A program made the translations under genes and the position numbers. From assembly GCA_027924585.1 (NCBI GenBank), contig BSBM01001665.1, positions 496,001-560,000 of the forward strand: a stretch of 64,000 nt of DNA. Reading direction: 5' to 3'. The notes beneath the pieces are model-generated. The model saw only the letters and a list, made by a program, of their open reading frames with translations, did not search any database and was not told the origin of the DNA. Each line of letters starts with the position of its first letter. Position 1 is the stretch's first letter. The stretch is from Larix kaempferi. Lineage: Eukaryota; Streptophyta; Pinopsida; Pinales; Pinaceae. Shown one piece after another: positions 22,981 to 35,725 of this stretch.

Positions 22981-24360
22981 TCAGGACCTTACCATCTTTC
23001 TAGAATTGAGTCAGGCAAAGAACCTACAAACCTGGAAGATAGTCTACCAAATGTGCAATTATTTACCATCTAGATCACAGATGATTACTAAAAGGACATT
23101 CTAGAGTTCTTGACTACAGGGTTGGCACCTATAGAATTTACTACATAGCAGAAGAATCAAATCGTAGTAAAAGTAGTAGACTTCACCATAATTGCAGGGA
23201 AATTATACAAGCTAGGACCAGATGAAGTACCGTGCATATATGAGATCGAACATGAGAAAGCATTGATACTAGCTAAAGCACACTAAGGAGTGTCAGGAGG
23301 CCACTACGCAGGCAGAGCTACTTTGTAGAAGATCTTAAGAGCAGGACTATGGTGTCCTACACTCCATTAAGATTCAAAGGAACATTTCCAAAGTTGCGAT
23401 GTTTTCCAAAGAACAGGAAAACCATCTCGCAGAGATGAGATGCCATTAAGACCACAGTTGAAACTGCAAGCATTTGATAAATGGGAAATTGATTTCGTGG
23501 GACCTATTAACCCACCAGGGAAGAGAACTGGTTTGATATATATCATTATAGCTACATATTATCTCACTAGATGGGCGGAAGCTAAACTAGTGAAGGACTA
23601 CAGTGCAGTTACTGTCGCGCATTTCATTTTTGAGAATATCATAATAAGGTTTGGATGTTTGAAGATCTTAATGAGTGATCAAGGGACTCACTTTTTAAAT
23701 AATACCATTGCAGCCCTGACTGAAGAATTTCAAATCTACCATCAGAAGAGCATGCCATATCATCCACAGTCCAATGGCACTGTTGAAGAATTTAACAAGG
23801 TGTTCGAAAATGCGTTGACCAAAGTATGCAACATAAATAGAGATGATTGGGACCTGAGAATACCAGCTATCCTATGGGCCTACAGAACAACTTGCAAGAA
23901 GTTGACTAGACATACACCTCTCAGGTTGACATATGGAAAGGAAGTTGTGATGCCAATGGAATATATAGTTCCAAGCCTAAGGATTGCAACATTCATCGGC
24001 ATGGTAGATGAAGACACAATGGAAGAACGACTTCTACACTTGGTTGGATTGGAGGAAGATCGCTTCATCGTAGAATTTCACCAGCAAGTGTAGAAGGAAA
24101 GAGAAAAAGCATGGCATGATTGCCATATCAAGCACAAATTCTTTCAGGTAGGAGACCTTGTCCTCCTATATGATAGTAAATTCATGAAATTCCCTAGAAA
24201 ATTTAAAATGCGCTGGCTAGGGCCATATATTGTTATGCATGTTACTAGCGGTGGCACAGTTCAGCTAGCCACATTAGCTGAAGAAAACTTACAAGGTTTT
24301 ATAAATGGAAGTAGACTAAAACCCTACAGGGATAGTCCTACTTCGCCACGCCATCAGTGA
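22981..24360 (+). pseudogene. int: Element A integrase
   Basis: Integrase inserts the cDNA into host DNA. The H2C2 zinc domain lies at about 23250-23420 (H...H, then CDVF instead of a full CX2C). The catalytic DD35E core lies in the uninterrupted stretch after 23440: the first Asp in EIDFVGP, the second in MSDQGTHF, and the Glu in [10 protein letters not shown] stop at 24091-24093 precedes the C-terminal GPY-type module (FKMRWLGPYIV) and a NGSRLKPYRD ending at 24360. No chromodomain is seen after it. Same frame as gag once the RT frameshifts are passed. Confidence 0.88.
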
Positions 24361-25176
24361 TCAAAAGAGAAGGAATTCTAAGTGTCAAGTGCAGTGGATA
24401 GTGAGAATGACGGAATAAAGATTCTGCACACAGTTTTGGTGAAATATGAAGTTTCATGAAGTATGAAGTGCGCGGTGCACAAAGGAAGTTGGATGTGAAG
24501 TGCACGCTGCAAGCGCAGATGCGAAGTGTATACCAGAAACTACGATGCGAAGCATGAGTGGAAAGCATAGCGACGAAGTTAAAAATAAAGAAGAACACGT
24601 GCACAGAGGAACCACACAAAATTCTTTTGTCAGAACTATCAACGTATTCCAACAGAAAAAGATAACCGTCACAATTGTCGGCCGGTTAGTTATTCATTAG
24701 CCAAAATGTCAGCACCGAAAAAATCGCGCATTAAAAGAAAATGTTGTCCATTCGAGCATAATAAATAATGAAATGACCAAGATCTCACCGAGATCCGGCC
24801 AACAGACTTGACAGTTAATGTTTGATTTAACTATTAAATAGCCTAGCGGCACCAACAGACTTCAACATTTAAAGAAATATTGCTAGATCAGATATAATGA
24901 TTGGTGGAAAAGACCGAGATCTCAGGGGAGATCTGGACGAAGGACACGACATTGAATGACCCAGTAATGGTTAATCGATGAGTTTTAGGCAAGCAACATC
25001 TATAAATAGCTATCAACTCATCACTTATGGAATTTTACCATTTACTTGTTATCGTTTATCTCTGTAAATCCCAATTTTGATAGTAAGCACGCCGACCACT
25101 CTGTAAGTGAATGACTGAGCCATTCACAGTTGATGAAATTGTAAGAATATTCAAATAGCCAGGTCTTTAGGTAGTA
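24361..25176 (+). promoter_or_regulatory. Promoter-like spacer between pol and third ORF of element A
   Basis: About 815 bp without a coding frame, set between two ORFs of the element. It contains a plant-type TATA box (CTATAAATAG near 25001-25010) about 170 bp upstream of the third-ORF ATG, and inverted gagatct/agatct motifs (24780-24800, 24915-24940). The spacing suits a separate transcript for the third ORF. Function is inferred only. Confidence 0.4.
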
Positions 25177-28016
25177 ATGTCAACGCCTGAAAGGAATCCT
25201 TCAACAAAGAAAGGTGGGTCATCCTGAATCTCATCAAGGCATTCTGTCGAAATGCAGAAAGACAAGCAACTGACCAAAGAACAAGAGAGGTCAAAGCTAG
25301 CAGGTGTGCAGAAGCCACCACCATCAGAAAGACATCGAGCTTGGCCTATTCATCTGGTGCACGAGTACATGACACCAAAAAGAGATGATGCACCACCGGT
25401 TGACCTCGAAAGAAATTCCCACTACAAGATGCCATTGTCACCGATCTCCAGCCATGTAAAGGTTACTGAACACCTATTGGGGAAAATTGAGGACTGCAAG
25501 TTCGACGATTGCGACTTGCTGGAGGCAAAAGAGCCGAAGGAAAGGAAATACCCACAATTTCAGCCTAACAGGTACATGTCTCATCGGTATGATGAGCAAA
25601 TAGGCATTGAGATGTTACATGTCCAGGACTGGATTCAAGCACTAGAACCATCAAGGTTGCTTAACTTACTGCGCATCCCACATTTTGATAGAAGTGCAAA
25701 GCTCAATGCAGTAGTGTGCACCTTTCTTTCATGCATGTACTCAGGATATCTATGGCTAGACCAAAAAATTGATATAAACATCAATTTGATACATGGGATC
25801 CCACTACTAAACAAGAGAGGCGTAGATCCCGCACTCGATTTCGTCAATAAGAGGCGGGATAAAGAGATAGCCATGAGAATGAAAGAAGAATTCAACTTGA
25901 TAAAGGGAAAATGTGGCTTTACTACAACCCATCTCAATGAAAAAGCTATGCACTTCACGATGTAGATGTTAGTAGGGAAGATATTGCAAAAAATTCCGAC
26001 CAGCAGAGGTGCGGCTGCAGCAGTCCTCCTTGCTTCCCAAGAGAAGAATGGAACCGCGTACAACTGGGAAAAGTACTTGCTCAATGAGTTCTTGGACGAT
26101 GTCTGAGAGACTTAGGATAAGGGAACATCGTTTCATTCCAGTTGGATCTTAGTACTGATCACATTCGTCTGCTGGATATAGACGCTTTTCTACAAGGGCC
26201 ATACAGTCTACCAAGGAGAATGCAAAGGAACGCATTATGCCAACCTATGGGAAAACGCGAAGTCTGAGAGACAATGCAAAAATAACGAGGTGTTTTACAT
26301 CTATTATGAACAACTTTGCGATGTTATTCTGTGAACACCATGCGTCTCCCAGCAGGTGACAACTGATTAGAGAGGAAGGCTCAGATTCATGGTCGATATG
26401 CATTTCACGTACATTCAGCCAAGGGATTATATGGAAATAGAGCTATGGTATCTAGGCTTCTATCACATGGATGCTGCAAATATAGACCAGATGATGGAGG
26501 ACTAGACAACGGAATGGAAGGTGTATGCCCCAGAGGATGTCAAGTCCACCTCCGAGGAAGCCAAAGATGGGAATCTAGATGAAGACAAGGGCAGAAAAAT
26601 TGAGCAGGAAGAAGGGACTCCGCAGGACAAGGCTGAAGGTTAGGAGGGAGATAAGAGGAAAGCCACTACAAGCCCTTCATCAACAAAAGGACAACAAAAG
26701 AAGCAAAAGGCTGATAAGTCGAAACTGCAGCCGATGCTACATGAAGATGACTGCAAGACCGTCGCATCAATGATACATGAACTCTAGGAAGAAATGATCT
26801 CTTTGAAGGAGGAAAAACAGGAAGAGGCACAAGTAAGCTTCCTGCAGATTGTTGAAGCAATAAAAATGATGGTTGTGAAGATTAGACAAGTCCAACAGGA
26901 CTTGGTTCGAGACTCAGACTCTGAGGGAAAGTTAAATGGGTCAACTAGACTAAAAAGGAAATCTCCTACTTTGAACTAGGACCCTCGGCTGGTACATATT
27001 GAGCCAGCGCACCTTATTTTTCCCAATAGGTAGCCAAAGCAGTTAGGAACTTGGAACATTTCAACCTCAACGTTGGGATGTTTCCAATAGAGGACTTGCA
27101 CAATATCCACATGCAGGTGGTGGAGGAAATTCAAGAAAGAGGCATTGCCTCACATGATCATAATGTCAAGTTACAAAAGAGCTTCGATGTGATGAAACTT
27201 GAATCAACCCAAAACAACAGGGAATTGACCGATATTCAAGAGAGGAACCGCAGGCTAAAAGAAACAGTATCGGCAGTCTGCACCAAAATCGACAAGTGCA
27301 AAAAAGAGTCGAATGTTGAGGACACAATCATTAATATTGGGGCTAGAGTGGAAACTCTCATGGCATAAATGATGGACATGGAGATTTCCTATAAGTGAAA
27401 AATCGTAGACTTGGAAGGTCAGCGACCTAGCACTCCTCCAGATAAATGTGCAACTCCAAGCGAAGAAGTGAATGCCACATTAGATAGCATCTTGGCCAAA
27501 GTAGCGAGATGCCAAAATATTCTAGAGGAAGCCAACAAAGTGCTGGCAAGATTAAGTGAGGATCCAGACCTTGAGAAATTGCAAAATGATCTGCAACAAA
27601 GACAGTAGGAGATCGACGTCGCGAACGTAGAAATGAAGATTTTACCGGCAAGGCAAAAGGTGCAAAATTTAACAGAGGTCAAAGAGCCGTAGAAAGAATT
27701 GAAAGTGTTAAGGGAGAGAGAGGTTGCCGCTTCTGCGAAGTTGCATCCCATAGAGGAAGAAGCGCTTGCACTAATTGAGCACATTGATGAGAAGTTTGTT
27801 GAACTTCAAACTACTGAGGGCACCGTGAAAGAACAAGCCCGGGAACCGGTCTCGCGGGCGATGATGGAGACCATTAAATAATTCAAGAATAAGGCAAAGG
27901 AAATGGTTGCGGAGCTCACCGTTACTTTGCACGGCTTCACTGGGAAGTTAAGTACCACCAGAGGTACGCAGCCGAAGTCGCCTAGTGGAAGTGGATCGAG
28001 GACGATCCACGGGTAA
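25177..28016 (+). pseudogene. Element A third ORF (env-position accessory protein)
   Basis: About 945 codons from the ATG at 25177 to a TAA at 28014-28016, ending 12 bp before the 3' LTR. The N-terminal half (25250-26100) looks globular, with blocks such as RIPHFDRSAKLNAVV, FLSCMYSGYLWLDQKI and INLIHGIPLL resembling the plant-transposon-associated domain found in some accessory ORFs of Athila-type elements (inferred). A charged, Ser/Lys-rich linker (26560-26740) follows, then long Glu/Lys/Leu coiled coils (26740-27000 and 27030-27900). A frame change lies between 26979 and 27030, and about twelve stops interrupt it. No signal peptide or membrane segment is evident, so an envelope glycoprotein is unlikely. 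A homologous remnant is at 1710-2708. Confidence 0.72.
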
Positions 28017-28017
28017 G

Positions 28018-28028
28018 TGTTAGGGGCT
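28018..28028 (+). other. Element A polypurine tract
   Basis: tgttaggggct directly precedes the 3' LTR start TGTTGGGC and is the expected plus-strand primer site. The same sequence type precedes LTR copies 1 and 2. Confidence 0.6.
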
Positions 28029-29561
28029 TGTTGGGCATGGCCCAAGTTGGCACATTTTTTAAGAAGTACAGTTTTGGCATTTGCGCAGTTTGGATTGCGA
28101 AGCTCAAATGGCACAGTTTTTTCAATGGCGCAGTTCGGATTGCGAAGTCAGATATGTGCAGAGAGAAAGGTGAAGTCTAGGCACAACAAAGTTATGTTGA
28201 TGCATAGTGCTAGCGTAGTAGTTATTTTGGGAAGTCGTCGAGCAGATGAAAGCGACTTGTTTTGGGTAAGTGACTCCAGGATTCTCGACAATTGGGTAAG
28301 GATCAACGTGGAGGCAGATGAAAGAGACATGTTAGTTAGAGTGGTGGAAAACCATTAGAAGCTAAGCCACGGGTCGACAGCGACAAAAAGGCTAGAGGGG
28401 CAGAAAGTGACACGCCATGATGCAATTATAACCATTTTATGATGATTGTGGCTGTCAGAAGGGCGTGTGAGCCACGAGTGGCCCAGCAAGGTGGCTGGAA
28501 GTGAGTGGAGCAGTTGTCGACTATGACAGGTAGGGTCGGCAGAGTAACCGCACCAGTTCTGGTTACTCTAGGTTTTTTGGCCCATATGCATTGTAAAGAC
28601 ATGACATAGGGCATGGTCTATATAAGGGGCATCTTTTGTAAAGGAAATGGTTGATTTTTGTGGGATTATGTTGAATATTGATCTTTGTTGAGAGACTGAA
28701 CATTGTAAAGAGGCTCTACAGCTAGGTGCGTAGATACCTATTGTAGCGAGAAGAGAGTCTGCAACTGAGTGTGCAAACTAGGACTGTTGAACCCCTCCCA
28801 TTTATTAAAAACAACAGTTCATGTGGACGTAGCTCCCATCCTTGGGGTGAACCACATTAAATCATGTGTTGTGTGATTGATTACATGTGTTTGATTTTGA
28901 TAAATGGTTAAGTTTTTGCTTATGAATAGATGTATCATTGCTTTTATATGTATTCTCTATCTGAATGAGTGATGAGAATAATATGATAAGTGTCGAACAT
29001 ACATGCGTGAATTTTGAATGTGCAAGTAATGTCGAATATGATGAATGCATGAGTTATTTGGGTAACACTAAGTCAGCGAAGTCCGTGTAAGTGTGATTCC
29101 ACGAAGCACAGCATCGGAAGTGCATAGTTGCATTGTAGTTCATCGTATTATATAAGTTCTCAAATTACGCAGTTCAGTATGCTTGTTGAATGCATAATCT
29201 ACACTAAGTAAAGTCTTTCAAAGATGTGTGATTGTTAAAGAGGTAGTGCAGTCTTCACTTGCGTTGTCCTATTGTTAAGTAGTTGTTTTGAACCACGCAA
29301 TCCCTGTGCATGCTATTGTATAAGTAACAACCACGAAGTAGGTGAAACTTCGTGCAGTCTACCATTTTGTTGAACCGCACTTCACCTTATTACAGAAACA
29401 TGATTCTGTAATCCCCCATAAAATTCGCCTCGGTTGAGACCTCAGCTTGTTCGAAGGCTGTTGCCGAAAGGGCCGGTGAAGAAGGGTTTTGCTAGAACAC
29501 AACTGCACAGAACCTGGGTTAGCACAAGAAATATAAAGAACAAAGGGTTATTAATCCAACA
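28029..29561 (+). repeat. Element A 3' LTR
   Basis: 1533 bp, TGTTGGGC to ATCCAACA, with TATATAA at 28619-28625 and the gtggacgtag...gggtgaaccac block at 28822-28857. Followed by target-site duplication CATAC (29562-29566). Confidence 0.93.
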
Positions 29562-29919
29562 CATACATGAAGTTAAGTGATTGTATGTGCTTGAACTATA
29601 TCATTCTTTTCATGACATTTCCATGCTCATTTAACGTATTATCGTGTACTTTAATAAGACTCTAATAGGCTAATACCAAGTAATACTCTAATCCATTTGA
29701 GAAAACATAGGGAAAACAAATTATGACACGAAATCAAAGAAATATGATTATGGAATCTTCAAAAAGAACCTTTAAGAAGGGTAAAGTGGGGAATATAGGA
29801 ACATGCACCCCTACAGGTAAAGATTTAGAAAAACATGAATTTATTTCCTTATGCAATATAATACTTATTTTTATTGTATTGCGATGTTATACATATCTCT
29901 ATTAACGTTTCTTTCTACA

Positions 29920-32457
29920 ATGACTAAGAAGAGGAATATCCAAACAAGGGGAAGCTACAAAATAAATTCATTGCCTTTGAATGACTGTAATAGTCCCAAT
30001 AATGAAAGAAATGATGTGAAGAGACATTTCCTTCTTTTCAAGAAGAGGCGCAACAAGAAGAACACGGTATGCGCATTAATTCTTAGATTTTAACTTTGTG
30101 ATAACTTTGAATTTTACTATTAATCAATCCTTAACATCTTTACAATTCCTTCTTCTATAGATGATGTTCATGAATAATCATTCTAGGAAGATATTAACAT
30201 AGAAGGGGATGATCCCTTTACACAAGAATCAGTCGAGATGGTCAAGAAGAAGTGTATAGGACCAACTAGATGTGCAGACATCAATAACTTGGAGGCAAAG
30301 ATTGAAATTTACATTAATGAAAGGAACCAACCAGTTGGTCCAAAATCCATGAAGCTAGCTTCATTACTAGGTGTACTTTCTAGGGAGATGGTTCCAATCA
30401 CATATTTTGATTGGCAGAATGTTCCAATTCAACTAAAGGATGACTTGTGGAACGTCATCAATGTGACTATTGGAAATTTGGATATTTGTTATCTACATTT
30501 GTATTTTTGCATGCTTTCAATGTTTATTTTCAAACAACGGATGACATATAGTAATTTACTTCTTATATGTTGCAGTCCAAATTCATAATCCATCCCATCC
30601 TTAAATATTATTGTATGCAATCTATAGGCGATGCAATGAAAACAGTCATAGGAATCATTAGGCCAAAATATTTTTTGATTCTCATGAATCCAATGTGGAG
30701 AGATTAAAAAATGTTCCTCCAATTAGGATAAGTGAGACAATTTGGAGAGAGTTTGTTCTATCACAAAGCACCATTGAATTCCAAGTAAGCAAAAAGCTCA
30801 AATATTTATATAATCAAGTTACATGAAATGATTATTGGCTTGTAATGATGGCCTATATTATTTTAGTTTTTTAATTGATTTGTAGGAGACAAGGAGAAAA
30901 AATAAGCAAAACGGAGAAAAGGAGCAAGACTTGCACAATTGTGGATGTTGTGGTTATCAAAGGGTCGCAGATGACATGGTAAGTACTTTTGATCCATTAT
31001 ATTTTATTTATATTATCATAGTTGGGATTCATTGTAATGCCACAAGTTAACCATACTATTTAACTTCTTGTAACTAGAAAAACTCTAGAGCCTCTAATGA
31101 TACATCTACACCCATTACTAGGGAAGACCTATGGAAGAAGTGCCATCAAAAGAAGGATGGCACTCCAATCACACCAGCTGTAGGAGAAACAACAGTAAGT
31201 TCTCAACCTTCTAATTTAGATACAGATTAGAATTACATTTTATGTCATGTTGGAAATGTTTTTAACATGATTTTCTTTAATTGCATGAAAATGCCAACAA
31301 AAAATTGAAGAAGCACAATCAAAAGTTGCATCTGAACAATTTGCATCTAGGGACGATGGCCTTGCTAGGGTGTTAGGTCCTGATGGGAGAGGAAAATTTC
31401 GTGTGGTTGGACTCGGAGTTAATATGCCAACTAACTTGTTTGGAAGAAACCCATACAAGGAATCCCTAGTTGCAATCCAGGTCACAATAAAAGAAAATGC
31501 ACAAGAAATCTCATCTCTAAAAATAACAATTTATAAAATCATGAAATGAGTAGAAGCCATGGAGAAGGAACATGAAATCAACAATGAAAGTGTTAGTATC
31601 CAATTCTTTACTCTTCTTCCAATGTACATTTTTTGACACTAATGAATTGAATTCTAATATCACATTGTTAATATGAACAGCTTGCTACTGTACAAAATGT
31701 CCACTCTGAAATCACGATTATGGTGGAGGTAAGTTTTCTAAATCTTTTTTTGAAGAACATTTTAGTTTCATTTTTTCAATTTAGGTCTTATATTATATTG
31801 TATTGGCAGAGTAATTTAGGAAGACAACAACCCCTATGAAGGAAATAGTACAAATCAAATTAGCTCCAACACAAATTCTGACATCCCTAGTAAGTTTTGA
31901 AAATTATTGTAATTTAGTTCAATTTTGTTCTATTCTTTCAATATATTACAAATCATTGTTTATTAGGTGTAGAGCTGTGCATCAAATTATGCTAAGTATT
32001 TGGAGCATAAAACCCTATTTACCACTACATTTAAAACTAACAAAATGAAGTCCCCAATCTTAGTAAGTTTTCTAATTTTTTTATTTTTTGATCACCAATA
32101 TTTAACTTATTATTTCAGCTTATCTTACTTTGTCTCATTTATTGGTAGGATCAAGTGAATACTATTGAGTTGCCAACATCATCCCAATTAGGTTTGGAAG
32201 GAAAGAAGTGCTATCTTGTTGTGCTAAAGTCTCGGGTCAAAGTTGCAAGGGAGACAATACAAAAGACTAACCCACATACAATGATCCACTGTGTCCGTCT
32301 TGGGGAGGACTATTATATTGTCAATCCTACAGAGATTCTAGAACCACAATTGGGAAGTCTACCTCTACCATGTCCCAATAGCGCATTGTCTACTATAGAA
32401 GATGCTTTATGGAGCTTCATTCCTTGGAATAAGGATAACATCGAGCTATGTGACTAG
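29920..32457 (+). pseudogene. TNP1/En-Spm-like transposon protein, multi-exon pseudogene
   Basis: CACTA (En/Spm) elements encode a TNP1/TnpA-class DNA-binding protein besides the tnp2 transposase. About ten exons with readable GT/AG borders can be followed: 29920-30066, about 30160-30450, 30576-30784, 30886-30978, 31078-31194, about 31302-31590, 31681-31728, 31810-31889, about 31967-32060 and 32149-32457. Family-like blocks include RKNKQNGEKEQDLHN, the VLGPDGRGKFRVVGLG block and the C-terminal domain of the last exon (CYLVVLKSRVKVARETI through LPCPNSALSTIEDALWSFIPW), typical of the TNP1/EN/SPM C-terminal domain. Stops in exons 2, 3 and 6 and loss of the acceptor AG before exon 6 (now CAA) show decay. 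No terminal inverted repeats were found. Confidence 0.8.
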
Positions 32458-35400
32458 TGATTCTAGTTAGCTACAACAATAAAGCATGTTGCATATTGTA
32501 GAAATGTATTGACTAAAGGGTAAATACATATTATGCTAAAGTGGTCATATGATAATATATCTATGACATTTCTAGGATGTCTTGTAAGTTGGAGTATATT
32601 TGGGTTTAGAGTGTTATTGGGCATGTCCATTGTAGTTCCACCTTTATTAATAATACTCATCTTCTGCATTGTATGTCTTTTTTGTAGGAATGCATGGATG
32701 AATAGATTGTTGTATAACACAATGAATCATCTTTTATGTTCGAATTGCACATAGTTAGCAGAAAAATTGTAACTGTAAACTTTGCATGTAACTCTAACTT
32801 TCCAATTTCTGAATATATGCATTTTACTTCTACCATTTTTGTTGAGGATCTTGAAATTCAACATGGTTTTATTTCTCATTTGGATTGAGAATAATGGAGG
32901 CTCTAGTAAAACCAAAGAAAAATTAAGTCATAGACAAATATTGTATTCTTTTTTTCAATCCCTATGGAATTGTAGTTGTACATACTCTCTCCATGGAGAA
33001 TTTCCATATTTATAATGTATGAAAAGTTTCCAATGGCTTCAATAGGAAGCAATTGATAGGAAAGCTAATACTGACACGTTGAAAGAAATTTTTTAGTCTA
33101 CTATTGATCTTCCAATTCTACAAGTCATAATTCTAGAAGTAAATAATTGCTTTTCTTCATTAGGTCACAAAAAGGGACATACATCTTGAAAAATACTATA
33201 AATAACTCTTCAAAAAATTTTATATATTTTGAACAACTCTAATATTTGGGTTTTACTGTTTACATACCTTCTAATTCAAGTTTAACATAGTTGTCTTGCA
33301 ATCTTATGGCTTAAGAGCCGGATAATGAAATGATTTCAATGCCTTAGTCTATAGCACCAGAATGTCTTAGCTTATAGCACCAAGATACCCCAGTAGAGGT
33401 GAATTTACAGCGTTACAGGTTTGGATACTTCTCCTTGCTCTAAATTATGTGGTCAAATAGTTAAATATTTTTGCTTCCTAGAGCCTCAGTTTTTTGATCA
33501 AATGGATCATTTGAGGCATGCACTAATAGCATGCAATATCTGTGGGTGTGTATATCAGTGATTATGTTTAGGGAGAAGGGATTCAATGACCTTTATGAGT
33601 TCACATATTGGTTAACCTTCTATCTCTCTTGAAAACTTGTTTCTAGGTATTGATCGTTTTTCCATCCATGCACATCGTCTTGACTCTTCACAGTAGCCAT
33701 GCTGACATGACTTCGGTATATTCATTCTTTGTTATGTTCACTCTAAATATATATGCTTGAAAATTAGTCTTCACATTGGGAATTTAGTTTTTTGGGTGCT
33801 CACTCTGATTTAATATTCCATATTTGATGTTCATGAAAGGCATAGCAACATGGTGATAAGTGCATTGATCTATTCCTCCTGTGACATCATATGCATGGTG
33901 GTGTGTATATATGTGATTATGTTTAGGAAGTAGGGCTTTGGATACCTTTGTGATTACACAACTTGGTTAATATTTTATACCCATTGAAAAACAAATCCTG
34001 GTTCTGATCCTTTTCCCATCCATTCCCTTGGTCTTGATATCATATGGGGTGTGTATATCTGTGATTTTGTTTACAAATCACAGATATACACACCTTTGTG
34101 ATTTCACAACTCATTTAACCTTTAATCCTCCCTTGAAAATTCATTTTCTAGGTTTTGATCATTTTTCCATCCATGCCCTCGGTCTCAACTATTCATAGTA
34201 GGCATGCTGACATGGGAACAAGTACTTCGGTATATTCATTCTTTGTTATTTCTACTCTAAATTTCGATGCTTCAAAATTATACTTTTGGTTGTACAATTA
34301 GTGTGTTGGGTGTTCATTATAATTTAGTCCTACATATTTGATGTTCACAAAATGCATAGTAGCATGGTGATAAGTGCATTAGTATCTTCCTCATCTGATA
34401 TCATCTACAAAGTATCCTCTCATGGCCTTGCAATAAGTACTTAATGAAAGAAAAAAAACATAAAATTATACAATAATGCAACCCTAATATAAGGAAAAGT
34501 AGGGGGTGATAAATCATTGAATAAAAATGTTGGTGTTGTGGACAAATGCATTGACTGTTATTGGTGCTATAGACAAATGCAAGGATGTCTTTACTGCAAG
34601 GATTTGAGTAGAATTTGCATAGAAAATTTGCAATACCCTTCATGAGAATAGTTTGGGAAACTTAACAAAGAAAAATGAAGACTTCAATGTGTAGAGATGT
34701 ATATCAAAAACCAAAAAACTAAATAAGATTCTAGCATCTACAAGGAAGTGAAGAAACTATGGAGATAGAGGTATCATCTCTGTTACAAGTAACTTGATTC
34801 CGGGTTAGATGTGCGATCTTATATTCAAGGGGAAAGATGAAGCCCTCAGAAAATTTTTATTAACTTTCATGGACTAGCTCTTTTGTGAGCCTAATATGAT
34901 TTCTATTAATACAATGTTGGCACAACTTGGTCTTATAAACTGTCAAATATTAATTTTGTCTTTGTAATGTTATGTAAAGGGAAATGGGGGCGATTTCAAA
35001 CTGCAGTCATAACAGGAGTTTCCTAGGGAAATGGGGGCATTTTCCTAGACGCCTTCATTTTGTTTCATTGAGTTAAATAAAATTAGGGTCGAAAACGCCA
35101 ATATAGTCAAGCGTATTTCACTACTCTACACATCCCTGTGCTGGGGCGGATTGCAAAAATATGTGATTTTTGTTTACACAGGTTGTGCAGCTGAAGATTA
35201 GATTCCACCATACAGAGAATCAATTTCACCATTGAATTCGTGGATCCTGGCCTCTATCTGAAACAATTTGAACATCAGATCCGTGGTTCTTGGCCAAAAT
35301 ATGGAGATTGGATTAATAGATGTTTGCCTACACATAGATTGGATGGTGGACAATAGCAGATGGTTTCATATTTGAACTGGATATCTGCTAGTGGTCGGGT

Positions 35401-35725
35401 TTTAACTCAGGATGCTCCTCATCTTCCTCGGCTTTACAGGTAAGTTCTGCTATATGAAACCCTTTCTGAAATTTTTACCTTAAAATTTCTAGTTTCTAAA
35501 TCAAATTGTTTTGAACAAATACTAGCAAGTTGTTCTATTGTTTTCATATCCAACTCTCGTTTCATCCAAAAATTTATATGTAGCTTCAAATCACAAAAAC
35601 AGTCAATACTGACTGTTTTTCTATTGTGATTTTGCTTTATTGTGATTGTGGGTGGTCCATCTGTGAGAAGCACTGAATGCATTGAATCAACTTAGCAATT
35701 GATGTATCATCCTAGAAGAGTAAAT
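32458..35725. other. A+T-rich DNA with a ~510-bp degenerate tandem repeat
   Basis: No gene recognised. Between 33540 and 34400 a degenerate unit recurs: tggtgataagtgcatt at 33851 and 34365 (514 bp apart), and the gtgtgtatat.tgtgatt motif near 33546, 33902 and 34050. Each is followed by a block resembling tttgatcatttttccatccatgc. 35685-35711 is one copy of a 27-bp motif (aatcaacttagcaa...gatgtatcatc) repeated at 37485-37511 across the solo LTR. Confidence 0.5.
34048..34094. repeat. Perfect 20-bp-stem hairpin
   Basis: Arms 34048-34067 (ggtgtgtatatctgtgattt) and 34075-34094 are exact inverse complements with a 7-base loop (tgtttac). The left arm is part of the local repeat; the right arm replaces the sequence seen at the same place in the sister copy near 33920-33945. 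Confidence 0.85.

Larger units (their letters stand above)
16200..29561 (+). mobile_element. Ty3/gypsy LTR retrotransposon, element A (13.4 kb, decayed)
   Basis: Complete element with 1530-bp and 1533-bp LTRs and a 5-bp target-site duplication CATAC (16195-16199 and 29562-29566). The order is 5' LTR, short leader, ORF0-like frame, gag, protease, RT, RNase H, integrase, a non-coding promoter-like region, a third ORF, polypurine tract and 3' LTR. The RT-before-integrase order defines Ty3/gypsy. The integrase C-terminus ends with a GPY-type module and a NGSRLKPY motif and shows no chromodomain; with a third ORF after pol this suggests an Athila-like lineage, by inference. LTR divergence is about 10% by hand sampling. 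All frames carry stops, so it is non-autonomous. Confidence 0.93.

Noticed and set aside
27419-27784. 121-codon minus-strand ORF
   Set aside because: Antisense shadow of the coiled-coil part of the element A third ORF.
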